Assembly (NCBI GenBank): GCA_015178975.1
Contig: WHVD01000006.1
Location: forward strand, 1-64,000
Direction of reading: 5' to 3'
Source of the DNA: Hysterangium stoloniferum
Lineage: Eukaryota; Basidiomycota; Agaricomycetes; Hysterangiales; Hysterangiaceae
Length of the DNA stretch: 64,000 nt
A program made the translations under genes and the position numbers. Each line of letters opens with the position of its first letter. Position 1 is the stretch's first letter. Shown here in pieces: positions 22,157 through 42,264 of the stretch. Below the pieces are notes generated by a model. It saw nothing but the letters and a program-made list of their open reading frames with translations, searched no databases and was not told the origin of the DNA.

Positions 22157-23925
22157 GTCGGGGTTCTGTTGTTTGGGGTTTGCGAGGTCGCTGTACTGGC
22201 TGAACTTGAAGGCTCCCCGCAGTCCATTAAATAGAAAAATGCGTCCGTTGAACCCGATATCCTGGAAATCCGTGGCTCATACCATGGCCGCATGTGCAAC
22301 ACAGCATCAGAGAACACGTAATATGCGCGAGGATTATGGCAAAAAAAAAAACCGAGTATTGCGGCGAAGTAAAGTGAACAAGGCTTTCGTGGCCGGATTG
22401 TTCCACCGGGTTTATTTCGGATCATCCTGGAAATCATCATTCACCGGTTCATGATATTTTATAAACTATAGGGCCATATGATCCACATGGATAAATCCTT
22501 GGAGTCAATGCCGTGTTACCGCACTGCTAGGACATAGTATGCAGGATAAATCTAGGATCAAAAACGTTGCTAGAACCAAGCTTTATTGGCAGGAAAAGAT
22601 CGAAAACTTGTTTTGGATGTTGATGGTGGTCCTGGCCTGGAATGCACTAATGCCAGCGAGCTCGAGGAGCCGCTGGCCGGTAAACGCGACGTCCGTCAAG
22701 AGGGGAGTTCTTCATTTTATAAAACATGAGTTTACGCTTCATATAGTGATTCCTTCCACAAGTTTATCCTTCATTGGTGACGTTCAAATCCTAGGATGGG
22801 ATAATTGTAATGAAATATAACAGCAATTGATGCTTCGAAAAGATCAACTAAACTGGACAAAGCTGTTTCGGAATACGTTCCTAAAGGACGACGATGAGCC
22901 CTGAGCCCCTGACTTGGGAAACTATCATCATGGCTTCAACTGCCAGTGCTCTCCACATCAAAGTAGCATTAAGATGTTACCTACCTCAGGCTATCCAGCC
23001 CCAAATTGACAGCTGGTCCGTATCATGCATGGATCGAACTTTGAGGCACCGCAGGCTGTACGACGGAAATTAATTATCGGATTCTGTAATTATCAACGTT
23101 AGATATTATGTACCGGCGTATAGAGCCTCTCAACTTTACATTATAAAATTATACTGCGGATCTTCCGTAATGAAGGTTGATGATGGAGTTTTTTTTTTTT
23201 GTGGAGCGTCTAGTTCACCTTCCCGGGCAAGCCGAATTAGGGTGCCCCGGGTATAGATTACTGGCTCTTGCCAGGATGACGAGTTCGAAATATACATAAT
23301 ATCAAAGTGGAGAGATGTAATCGCAACACTCTTCCTTGTGCGTCCCACCGGAGGAAATGCGTTCTTGTATGCCAGCTATAGGCTAACAATGTAGTCTTAA
23401 GGGGGCCGAGCCCAATACACAGTAAAAATCCCAGTCATGAGGCGGCGATTTCTTTTGATGCCAAGTTTTCATTTTGTGGATCGATAGTTCCTAAACCATT
23501 TCAAAAAATCGTCCGCCGCCTAGGGGGGACATCTGGCCAGTCTTCTCCCCGTCTTCAACCCTATTTGTTCCAAGCGGTTGAAATCAATCGATCTCTGAGT
23601 GACCCGTTGGGTTTTAGTGTGATCAATATGGCTATGGGGAAGATACTTGAGGTGAAATCAGATGTTTGTCTCCTTCAGGTGGCGTGGTCAAAGACATTTT
23701 CACAGTACCATAGCTATAGTGTATGCCGGATGGGTCGGGGTTTCACTACACTGGAGAAACACGTAGACTCAGAATCAGAAACATCATTAGAACCATCTTT
23801 AGGGAAAATCGAAGATTCAGGTTGAATTTGTTGGCGATCAGTGGCCCCGGAAGACTGTGACCGTGACCCTGAAGCCCGTAGTGCCGTTGCCTTGGTACTT
23901 CTAAAGCGCTTCTGACATTGCCAAC
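22157..23925. other. intergenic region, no supported gene
   Basis: Contains the upstream region of secreted paralogue 2. This includes a segment near 22740-22820 (GACGTTCAAA, then GATAATTGTAATGAAATATA) that also occurs upstream of paralogue 1 near 21250-21300. The remaining short open frames have no splice logic or recognisable domain. Confidence 0.5.
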
Positions 23926-25478
23926 ATGACCTCACCTACTATTCACATTTTATCGTTCAATTGCTGGTGAGACTATTTCATCAAGATATCAAGCTCTGAC
24001 TGCTAGAACATTTAAAAGGGGCCTAAAGTATGTCGCCAAAAATCGCAGGGAACGCATCTACGCGATCTCAGAACAACTAGCCGCATCCAATTACGACATC
24101 ATTGGCTTGCAAGAGTTATGGGTCTTCTCAGACTTCCAATTAGTGAGAAATAGACTGGCGAAAAAGCTGCCTTTCTCCAAATACTTTTATAGGTGCGTAG
24201 GGGTATGTAACGCAAAGGTACGTAGGACTACCAAGTTTATTCTTCATCTTTACAGTGGTGCCCTTGGCGCTGGTCTTGCGCTGTTCTCTCGATATCCTAT
24301 ATTATCAACAAGTGTGCACCCCTATTCATTGAACGGGTCGCCTTTAGATGTTGCTGGAGGCGATTGGTTCGTTGGCAAGGCTGCTGCAAGTATTCTGATC
24401 GACCATCCTACATTGGGGGAAGTCGAAGTATTCAATACCCATGTATGTGTCATGTGTGTTATCGACCGTTTTCTAATGTATCATCTGCGTTAGTTGCATG
24501 CTAGAGGTGGCGACGATGGACCTGAGGAGCGCCGTGCACACCGTCTAGTGAACACATGGGAGCTCGCGAAGCTGATACGGCGGTCTGCTGAACTGGGCAG
24601 ATATGTCATTGCGGTTGGTACACAGGTCTTTCTGCAGGAGTACACGTTTCTCATATTAATAACAGTTGGGGGACTACAATAATATACCAGGCACACTTCC
24701 GATAACTCTCCTCCGCGAACATGCATGCCTCACCGATGCATGGGAGGAATCTCATCCTCATCCTCGATCTGTCTCGAGCATACGCGATATCCCTTCGCCT
24801 CAACAGGCTCTCCGTAACTATGGCGTTACAGCTGATTCACCTTTAAATACATATTCAGCCGGGAAACCGTTGGATGCTATCGCTCGACGACATCAGGGAA
24901 AGCGACTAGATTATATATTTTTCAGACATCCTGTCCGTTCGCGCACTATTGGGTCATTATACACCTTAAAGTCTTCTGAATCGAACGTCGTCATGACCGA
25001 CAGGATTCCGGGATATGACTTCTCGTATTCGGACCATTTTGGCTTAGAGGCCATAATACAGGTCGTCCCAGCTGATGATGCGCATGATGTAGAAGCTGGT
25101 TTGGCATCTACAGTGCCTCACAGTACCTGTCTTTCCGATACGGCACTCGCGGCCGCACTGCAAGCTCTTACAGCGCACTATCGCATATCGAGAAGCAGTT
25201 CACGCTTCCAACTGGTTGTCTTCTTTATATGCATTATTGTCGCTCTTGGCCTAATCATATCATCGGCGTTCCTTCCACGCTCATGGATTAACCCCATTTT
25301 CGTGCTGTTCACCGTGGTTGTCTCTTGGCTTGGCACAACTATGCTGTATTCCGGTTTTATATACGGCAATTGGGAGGTGAATGCCCTGACAACCGCGATT
25401 GAAGAGCTGGAACTCTTGAAGCAGCGACAGGAGCAGAGCGGGCGTCATGATACCAACAGCGGACACCTGGATAGGTGA
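23926..25478 (+). CDS. ISC1: inositol phosphosphingolipid phospholipase C (neutral sphingomyelinase family)
   Basis: Five exons: 23926-23966, 24019-24192, 24256-24442, 24494-24613 and 24666-25478, giving 444 residues. It is an endonuclease/exonuclease/phosphatase-fold enzyme that hydrolyses inositol phosphoceramides (or sphingomyelin) to ceramide at endoplasmic reticulum or mitochondrial membranes. Visible catalytic motifs are FNCWGLKYV at the N-terminus, DIIGLQEL (metal-binding Glu), NTHLHARGG, GDYNN and the terminal SDHFGLEA (catalytic Asp-His). Two predicted membrane helices near the C-terminus (about residues 354-376 and 385-405) match the Isc1/nSMase2 layout. The exon 4 donor is the weaker GTTGGT, chosen because it keeps IALGDYNN in frame. 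The gene ends tail to tail with the hydrolase gene. Confidence 0.92.
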
Positions 25479-25893
25479 TATATGGTATACACCTAGATTG
25501 CACTTTTGTTTTGAACGAATATTCTATTTGACATGGTTTCACTCGTTCAGCCTTTTTCTGTATCCCGAAACGTTGTGACCTCATCATACTACGCGCGACA
25601 AGCCGGAAGTCCACCTGCTTGATGTGACCTTAGCGCTTCATATCACGGTGTCCGGAAATATTGACTTTCGGAACAACGTCGTTTACCACAGCTGTTAGTG
25701 CTCGAGCTGGACAGCAAAAGTGGGAGAACGTGTATTGCGGTATATACCGAGACTAGCTAGCTACGGTTTGAGTCGATAATGGTCCATGAAGATAAATTGC
25801 AAGGTAGAAAGTAATACAGTACAAAAACGATGATAGACCCAAAGGTCTATTAATATGGAATAATTATTTTTGGCGTGTATACATCAAGCACTC

Positions 25894-28016
25894 TCACGGA
25901 GTTGATGGGTTGGATGTTGACCAGATGTACGTCGTCGTTTGATTGGCATGTCCCTGAACCCAATCCTGACATAACTGTGCCATATCCGGATGACTCAGTG
26001 TACGTATCATAGGTGTCGGCACAAGCGAATCACGACTAGCAGTAAGTACAAGGTTTTGATCTCGCCTTTGCAGGGCGGTTGGAAGTAATGGTGTCCGCTT
26101 CCACTCAAGGTCCCCCCCCGTTTCAGCTTTGTCAATGTCCCTGTATCCTGATCGCGGGCTGTTGCTAGCCAGTTCATCGCCGGCAGGCTGAGCGGTACGC
26201 AACTCTGCGCCATCTTCTCGTACAATACGGCTGTTGGCATTCGAAGTTTCATACGCCAGCTGGGACGACTTCAAATGGCGCAGAGGACGAGTTTCGTGGC
26301 GATTTATGACACCGCGAACAAAGTGGCGGCAAGAGACGAAGGATTTATGCGTGTTTTCGAGGAAGGGAAACATTTGAAATACGTGTACCTAATCTAGAAA
26401 TCAGTGGACCGCAAGATGGAAAGTGACTATGAGGTGGCATACCGCGTCTTGGAAAAGCTCGTGCCGTACATCAACTCCAGCAAGCGCAGCCTTGTGAGCC
26501 AATAGAGTAATCTCATCGCGGAGTACTTCAGCGTCACCGCATTGTATTAGCATCGGAGGTAGACCTGTGAAGTCGCCAAATAAGGGGCTGGCATATGGAT
26601 GCGTAAGATATTTCCTAAGCCCTTCTTTTCCGAGATAGCAAGCTATGGGGTTCAGATGATCACCGGGATTGGGTTGTGAGATAATGTCGAATGGGGCATT
26701 GGAGTCCCAGGAATCACAAGACATTGTTAAATCTGATACCACATAAGTATGAATTACTATATCAAGCGTAAATCGGGATCACATACCAACCCACGGAGAC
26801 ATGAGTATCGCTCCTGCCGGTAACGGGTAGTCGTTGTCTCTGAGGTACATTAGTAGAGCTAGAGAAAGACCACCACCCGCACTGTCTCCGGCAAGAAGGA
26901 TGTTCTTGGGCGGGATGTGTAGATCATCCACAAGTCTGAAGTATGCTGATACAGCGTCATGTAAAGGTCCGGGGAACCGGGTTTCTGGTGCTAGTCGATA
27001 ATCTAGCGCAAACACACGGGCGCCAACAAACTTGGACAACGGGATTGTTATGACACGGTGTGTAGCAGCACTCGAAACATAGTACGCTCCTATATTGCAA
27101 TATGGAGAGAGTTCTTGTCGAAGCAAATATCATTGCGTACCTCCGTGAAGATACAGAACAACACGTTGGGTAGAGCCACTGATCGCTGTAGGCGAGCCTT
27201 TTCCATACATTCTTGCTTGTGAGGCTTTCCATTCCGCTTGCAGACGCTGCCACAACTGCTTGCCGACGACCCATTCCCCAGATAACTCACGATATCCACT
27301 CTCGGCGGCGTCAAAATCAGCCAGCAGCCCACGCAACCCACGTCTGCGGACTCGAAATGTAAGCGGGGTCGCCATTGCATTGGCAGGCAGTGGTACGAAT
27401 CCCGCAAGCTTGAAAGTTGCACGGATGGTTGCCTAATGAACCAGAATGAAGCAGATGGGGTCAATTTTGTTATATTGACCTACCAGATCCGTTAGATGGG
27501 CATGCTTATTCGTATTGCGCATTATGCTGCTAATGAGGGTCATCTCAATGCCCCATGAAGGTCTTCTGGGCCCTCGGAAATAATGTGACACGATGTCTAT
27601 GCTAATTTCAACACCTTTTCGCGTGTAAGCCATAAAAAGATTATATGACTAAAAAAAAGGAAACTTCTACCTTTTGAGGCTGCGAAGTACCCATACTTCC
27701 ACAGATCCAAAAGACGAATAGGCTTGCGAACTCTCTGATCGAGAGCAGGATCTACACGAGACGATGGGGGGCGGACTCCAGGAGACGCAAAATATGGAAG
27801 TAGTGACACAAGCGACTTCCGTCGAGAACCGATTGAAAGCTGTTGTCCAGTCGTATGACCGAGTCCCAGTTCAAGGTCGTCCTCGTCGTCGTCTGGATAT
27901 CTTGCTGGCCAGTAGTAGTAGAGCAAAGAGAACGGCATGAGGATTCTGGTTATGGAAACTGGAACAAGAAAGCCATCGCCATCCAGGACGTCGGGCCTAT
28001 GTCCCCCTTTCTCCAT
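25894..28016 (-). CDS. alpha/beta hydrolase, hormone-sensitive-lipase-like esterase
   Basis: Six exons on the minus strand: 28016-27671, 27614-27484, 27432-27141, 27089-26787, 26732-26443 and 26388-25894, giving 618 residues. The HGG oxyanion motif (HGGAYY, residue ~255) is rebuilt exactly across the exon 3/4 junction. LLAGDSAGGGLSLALL holds the nucleophile Ser (about residue 326), CGDAEVLRDE the Asp, and DAVHVF the His across the exon 5/6 junction. The intact triad points to an active ester or lipid hydrolase of the HSL/steryl acetyl hydrolase type. About 160 residues after the catalytic His are hydrophilic and unrelated to the fold. An alternative in-frame start exists at 28088. The substrate cannot be told from sequence. 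Confidence 0.88.
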
Positions 28017-28235
28017 CAAATTCCACCGACACCCAATTAAGATCACAAGCGGAGGGACATCACCAACGTAACGTTTACACGTGATCACAACGATTATGCA
28101 ACAGACTAGACTAGATTAAGGTCCTTGGTGTCACATGATTTTCTTTCGATCTACCAAATTGCATTGTAGTACAAAAAAAAAGTATATTGCTGATCGAATA
28201 TTTGAGTGAATTCCAATATCATAAACAAATGGATA

Positions 28236-30011
<1,776 letters not shown>

Positions 30012-30263
30012 TCAAAAAGAATACAATGTCGTGACAATACGTAGGTCGAAAAAGCCAAGGTACGGCGGTGTGACATTTGGCTGGCTGACAAAGCTGCGCC
30101 AATTTACCGGCAACACTACGTCTTTGACAAGCCATAAGAGTGGTAACGTTTTTTCAATAAAGATTGATGAGACAATTAACCCAAGGCTCTTCTATTAATA
30201 ATAAAGAGATACATAGGGCATACAATCCAGCATGCGAGTACACAAAGAAATACACAAAACTCT

Positions 30264-34219
<3,956 letters not shown>

Positions 34220-35011
34220 CTTGGTCAAATCGAGTGGCTTTGGTGGGTTGGACGAGTTGGGAAGCGCCCAGTTGTGAGTATGTAAGCCATCTTAGTAAGA
34301 TTGATAGTGTATAAATTCGCAGCGAATCGATTTATACGTAGTGGAACAGGCATATAATTTATTTTTGTGCCGAGTATACGCGTAAGATTATATTATTCCT
34401 CAGACGGTTTTCCGGCCGAAATACGTATACACTGTTATGTCAGATCCGGGCATGTACATAAAGCGTACGCTATTATCTCGGCGGTGAATAATGTGGGGTG
34501 ATCGTGATCGCGGCCTCTGATCAGCACGACCACCCCTGTTGCACTACGCTGAGAATTGTGAGCGAGAGTTTATGTCGGTGGAAGATGGGCAGGGCCAGAG
34601 ACGAGGTCGCCCGAAATTGAAGGCGGGATTACGAGTTGAGATCACCGAGTGCCTTGTAAGCGCGGAAGAAATCGTACCACAAACCATGACACTAGCCCAG
34701 CTCTGTGCGTCAACTATGTATATATATAAATTGATTTTGTCTTCTCCCTTCCCTTTTCCTTCATGTCCGCCTTGACGTCCTGAGAAGGAAAGGTTCTTTT
34801 CAGCATCCAAATAAGCAGTCGTCAACGGTACGTTCTTACAGTAAGCGACCCTGCTCACAGCGCCCATCATGTTCATTCGTTTGTGTCGTTCAGCAGGTTT
34901 CAATACCTCTGATTTTCACCCCAAATTCCCCTTTCTCCGCTATATCTTACTTGCACGAATCACCTTTGCAAATGTACTGATTTCCAGCCATTTCATTTGT
35001 GTCCACTCATC
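34220..35011. other. divergent intergenic region
   Basis: About 790 bp lie between the head-to-head PRP22 and unknown-protein genes. Short open frames on both strands near 34540-34900 overlap each other and have no splice logic or domain. Promoter elements for both genes are expected here but I see no decisive motif. Confidence 0.5.
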
Positions 35012-37200
35012 ATGCCCTTCACCCCAACTGTAACTCCCCGTGTACCGTCTTTGTCTCGTGTCCTTGCTGTAATGATGTTTCTGGATCCTCGTCGCTGGGC
35101 TGGGCTTCTACTTGCAGTGTTTGGTGTCTTGGTCGTAAGTCTCCCTGTCCTATTATATCCAATGTCTGTCTTTCAATGTCAGTCATATAGAGTGTAGTTG
35201 TACCCCTTTTGCCAACGTCTCTGGCTAGGCGCATGTCCTACTCAGAGACCACTGTTGTTGCCCACCGTAGCTCACCACTTCCTAAGCAGCCGGATGCTGC
35301 GCCCATTCGACGACCTCTGCCTCCGGGACCTCATAATCTCGAGTCGGCCGTACCATCAAAACAGCCTAGCAATCGCACCTCTGAAAATATTCCACTATCT
35401 CCACATGTTAAATTTGTATTTTCCCCCCACCCGCGTTCGACGTCGGTCTCATCGCTCCACAATTCCTCCTCGAACTCTATCCCGAAATTCGAGCAGGATT
35501 CCCTGACCTACACTGATCAACTATCTCACTCCCCAGACTCCCAGCCATTTGAGCGCCGTCTGATATCTGTGCCTGTAACCTTTGCCCAAACGTCGTTCAA
35601 TAATCCCGAGGCCATGCGTTCTTTAGACTCACTTGACCTGGCGACTAGTCCAGGAGCCCAACCGACACAAATGGCTGATTCCCAAACATCTAAGCGTGGT
35701 TTCCGTGTCCTCAAGTTCGGAAAGCGCCGTACTTCGTCTGACTATTATTCGGTTGAAGAAAGCACATCCGAGCCGAAAGCTAGCACAACAGACTCTAAAA
35801 CGCCTATCGCACAGAATTTTGAATGGCATGGTACCGAATCCTTCGCGGTTAAACGAAATAAACTACCCACATCCTCTATCGACATTCCACCGATACGTCT
35901 GCCTCGTAAGTAGGGTCATTATCCCTGTTGAACTTCATATCTCATCCATGTCTATAAAGCTCGCCGTAAGTTTTCTTTCTTCAGTCGTGAACCTTCTTCA
36001 AGTCGGGACACACAACAAGCTGCCACGCCTTCCCCTAGTGACCTCCTCACCTCACCATCATCTCCGCCCCTGCGGACACCTCGCACACTACCCGCCACCT
36101 CGCCAATGAATGCAACAGCCGGACCATCAGGGATACAATCGCCGCCTACTTCTCCACCCACCTCTCCACCTGTGCGTGCCGCTACGCTCAATGGCATCCT
36201 TCCTGAGAACACAATCGAGCTTCCTTCGCGACCCCAGCGCACAGACCCTTATAAGAAGTACGGTGTGCCCGTTCCAGGTAGCGATCGCGCGCTGGCTTTT
36301 ATGAAGGCAGAGAAAGAGCGGGTGCGCGCTGAAAGGGACCGCAAAGAGAAGGAGAAGGCATTAAAAGATGCGGAGATGGCGGCGGCGGCAAAACGAATGG
36401 AACTTGAAGTCGTTGACGAACCTGGACTAGAACTTAATACTATAGCGGAAGAAGGCAAGAGTCCCGACGGCGAGAAGAGCAAAAAACGCCCAGGGCGATG
36501 TTCGAAGACATCGAAAAAGAGTAAAGAGTCTAACCGTCCTATGACGCCAAAGACCTCGCTCCTAGACCTGCCCGATCCTGGGGCGGAGGCTGACATGGAG
36601 AGGGAGCAGCTGATGAAGCCAATGCCTGTGCCTATGTCAATTACGATTCCCCGTCCAGATGAGTTTGGCGTACTGCCTGTTCTCCTTTCGGCTGTGACAG
36701 AAGAGAACGGCGACACGTCACGGTCGACCTCGAGTTTTGCGGGAGCGTCCTCCTCGTCGATCTCGCTTTCTAAGCGGCCTGATACTGCGCCATCTGGACC
36801 ATCAGGCAAGCGCGGGTGGGTGTTTTCCAAGCCAAGGCGTCCGTCAGATGCGGGAGGAGATGGGGTGGACAAGGAAAAGATGAGAGAATGCCGTCGGGAG
36901 AAGAAGAAGAAGGAGAAGGAGAAAGTCAAGGAGAAAGAGAAGGGCAAGGGGGAGGACAAGACAAAGAACAGGGGCAATGAGGAGTCGAAGAAGAGCAAGG
37001 TTAGACTGCGGTCGAAGTCGAGAGAAGGTATAGGCAAACTACCTTTTGTATCGAGTGGATCGAAAAAGGACCGGGGCTATTCGAGCGACACGGGCGTTCC
37101 ATCACTAACGTACCAGTTGATGTGAGTGGTGTGTTGAATTTTTTTTTGTGCAAAGAGTGGACGAATGAGCTGACCCAACTTTGGTTTTTGAAGATCGTAG
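35012..37200 (+). CDS. basidiomycete protein of unknown function with N-terminal membrane span
   Basis: Four exons: 35012-35134, 35191-35905, 35960-37121 and 37194-37200, giving 668 residues; all phases close. Joining exons 1 and 2 creates an uninterrupted hydrophobic segment (about residues 30-50, WAGLLLAVFGVLVSVVVPLL), which supports the splice and suggests a single-pass membrane or signal-anchor protein. The rest is low complexity. It is Ser/Pro-rich with SPPTSPP-type clusters, and has a charged helical stretch (FMKAEKERVRAERDRKEKEK) that could form a coiled coil. A very Lys/Glu-rich block (KKKEKEKVKEKEKGKGEDK) lies near the end. The last exon adds only two residues and the stop. I recognise no domain; disorder and phosphorylation are likely. 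Confidence 0.7.
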
Positions 37201-37892
37201 CCCTCTAGTTATTTACCTGCTGTCGTTCCGGGATCTCAACATCAAGCATGTCATCACACCATCTAGCGCAATGCATTGGCTAGCTCACAGTCGTAGTCTA
37301 TCGCTTCTTTATGGGGAAATCAATCGCTTGCCATATTTTATTACCAAGACAGGGGTCTGCAGTGCGCTCCCCCATTTAATTTATAGAAATCAACAGAAAC
37401 ACCTAGAAAACAAGGCTAATGTCATTTTGTTGTAATATATGTAGCATAGGGGTTTATCTTATCACATACTATTACATTATCACCGAAATCTTGGTTGGAA
37501 TTTAAGCTTGTACATTTGGGTAACATATATACACTAATCTTTGCTATAATGCACGGCTACAATCTGTTGTTGGAGATATAATAATTCCCCTGTGTATATA
37601 CCCCTAAAATGAGCTGCACTGCCATCAAGGCACCAATTATGTGCAGGAGATCGACGTTTACCAGATACTCCCATACGATCGACAAATGATACGCCTGACT
37701 TATACGAGCGGGTAATTCCCTCGACAAAACAAGACGATCACAATAAGAGAAGACGTTCAAGTTCAAAGTCAGCTTACGACACACTTCATCAGGCGAATTC
37801 TTGTATCCACCTGCGCTAGACAAAGTTATATCGTGATCGTTTGTTGCCTCGTCACGTCCAGAAAGGCAATCCTCGTCCCGACTTTTTCGAAT
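37201..37892. other. intergenic region upstream of SNF1
   Basis: An AT-rich 690-bp gap. A minus-strand open frame at 37557-37928 overlaps the SNF1 start and shows no domain, so it is rejected as a gene. The 5' UTR and promoter of SNF1 are expected in its right half. Confidence 0.5.
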
Positions 37893-40159
<2,267 letters not shown>

Positions 40160-40466
40160 TTTATACGATAGATATCATACAAGTGACGGACGGATACAAG
40201 ACCAGACCATGTAGTACATTGTCATTGATCACCTTCTGTATACTATACCATTGTATTCGGAATCTACTTCTAGAGATATCAAAATTCAATGCTGCCAGGA
40301 GAATGCTAAAGGACTATCCAACCATATATCTCGCTAGTACATGGTGTTGTGTTCCACAACATTATCTAATGGCCGTCTCGCAATTTTTTTTCGTACCATG
40401 GTCGAAAGGTAGCTCTGTTCATACACTGCATGATGATGTGTGGCGGCTGTGGCGTAGCTGGTCGCA

Positions 40467-41828
40467 TTAGAGGGGCAGCCGACATTCCGAACTGTTACTA
40501 GGGGACCCCGGCTCGTCTTTATCCCGGCTACATGTGCTGGGGTGCAAATCGAGCCATCTCTGTGCCTTCAACGCATCGAGAACCATTGACGAGCACCCTC
40601 GGGTGCGAATGGGGACCACTAAGCTGCGTGTGGCCGGATGTGTTGTCAGTCGTGGTACGTGAGGTCTCCTCCCTTCCATCCGCCTCCAGGCGTGCATCAG
40701 CCGGGGAGAACGCCAGATCTTCGCGTTAGGCCGTGTAAATCGCGAGATATTCTCGACCATCCGACGCAGCTCGGGAAGAGTGATGCGGCCCTGCGGGTTG
40801 GCGATGAATATGAGACGGAGAACCGCGTTCAGTTCTTCGGAGATGGGGAAGGTGTCGTACCACCAGTTGGATGATGCAGCGAAATCCTTGTATACGTCGC
40901 ACTCTTGCGTGGGTGACAACCATATGAAGTCGATGCCACAAACTAGTTGGACGAGAATGAGACCCAGCGCCCATACATCCAATGAAGGGCAGTGAAGTCT
41001 CAAGTGGGAGGAATAACATTCTAATCACCAAATTGTAAGAAATATTATGGACATACAAAAATAAAGGAATTGCAAAACCTTACCTGGTGGTAGATACTGC
41101 TTTGTGCCAACAACATGATCCGTATATTCAAGATCAGTACACAAACCGAAGTCTGCCAAGAGTACATGGGAGCCATTATCCTCGACCAGAATATTTTCAG
41201 GCTTGAGGTCCCTGTGGTAGATATGACGTCTGTGCAAGCCAGCCACAGTGTCCACAAGTTGTAAGAAGACTGACTTGATAAGTCGGTCATTGCCAATATA
41301 AAGGTGCAAGTTTTGCTCAAGGTCTCCGCCCTTCGCATACTCCAGAATCATGAAAAAAATGTCTCTCGTCTCGGAATACCATAGAATAGGGACGACACTT
41401 CCTCGGGAGGTTTGGTATGCCAGATGGTGATAGAAGGCTTCTTTACGGAGGCGGTTCGATGAATCGTAGGGATCTCCAGCTTTGTAAACAACCTTTACAG
41501 CACATTCCAAGGATTGCAGTGTGTCCGGGAGGCGACGCTGTCCAAGGTAAACACTAGCAAATCCTCCCCTTGCCAGTACAGATACGAGTTCGACCGTTTC
41601 GCCATCCCCCCGTTCGATCAATACGCCAACAAGGTCAGCAGCCGGAAGTTGCGTATAACGTTGTTGGGACAGAGGGGCCTGGGGGCCGTGCGCCTGGCGG
41701 ATCGCGTTGCAATACATCGTTGGTCGTCCTGAAATGGATGTGGTGGTAGTTGTCGAAAGGTAAGATGATAAGGAGGCGAGAATGCAAGGTTTAAATGATG
41801 TATAGGGCTCCGAGCTGTGGACTTGCAT
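40467..41828 (-). CDS. serine/threonine protein kinase (fungal, Ran1/Ksp1-like)
   Basis: Two exons on the minus strand: 41828-41084 and 41020-40467, giving up to 432 residues; an in-frame ATG at 41717 is an alternative start that drops a 37-residue leader. The kinase motifs are complete: VLARGGFASVYLGQ (glycine loop), CAVKVV (Lys), [20 protein letters not shown] and GTKQYLPPE rebuilt across the intron, then SLDVWALGLILVQLV. The loop and DLEYTDHVVGTKQYLPPE resemble fungal Ran1/Pat1/Ksp1-type nutrient kinases. The C-terminal tail after the kinase domain is Arg/Ser-rich and without a domain. Subfamily placement is tentative. Confidence 0.85.
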
Positions 41829-42264
41829 TAAGGAGTGGACGGATGCATAACTTTCATGGAGACATCATGTGTATGCACCTCCTTCGAGACCCTAAAGCTA
41901 GGGGACAAGTCAAGCCCCATACTAATCAAGCCAGGAGGTCGAATGACTCGAGAAAGTCACAAAAATCTGTAATACTTATACTGGGAAGAGTAGAAGAGGC
42001 TCAGTTGTGAACGAAGTTTGTTGATTCTGCATGGCTCTGGTTAAAGATGGTCTATTGCAAGCCAAAACTTTGCTCACTAATTCCAAATATTTCCGAAATC
42101 TCGCTTTTATATAGAATGTAAGTCTTCATTGGCAACTCGCTATTGATAGACGATCTCGTCTTCAAATCGCGCTGGATCTATGGCGATCACGTGACTCTAT
42201 TGAAAAAAAAGGATCATAGTATGTCATTTGCGCTCGTCGAGACCAGGAGCCCTCCCTGTTCACC
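41829..42264. promoter_or_regulatory. divergent promoter region, kinase and ADC synthase genes
   Basis: A 436-bp gap between head-to-head genes must hold both promoters. TTTATATAGA near 42106 is a possible TATA-like element for the + strand gene. No recognisable regulator site stands out. Confidence 0.35.

Noticed and set aside
23714-23935. Minus-strand open frame with Ser-rich sequence before ISC1
   Set aside because: It lies in the ISC1 promoter and overlaps its start; no domain, and no consistent exon on either side.
36249-37037. 262-codon minus-strand open frame
   Set aside because: It is antisense to the Lys/Glu-rich exon of the 668-residue protein and consists of the complementary Ser/Phe/Leu-rich shadow.
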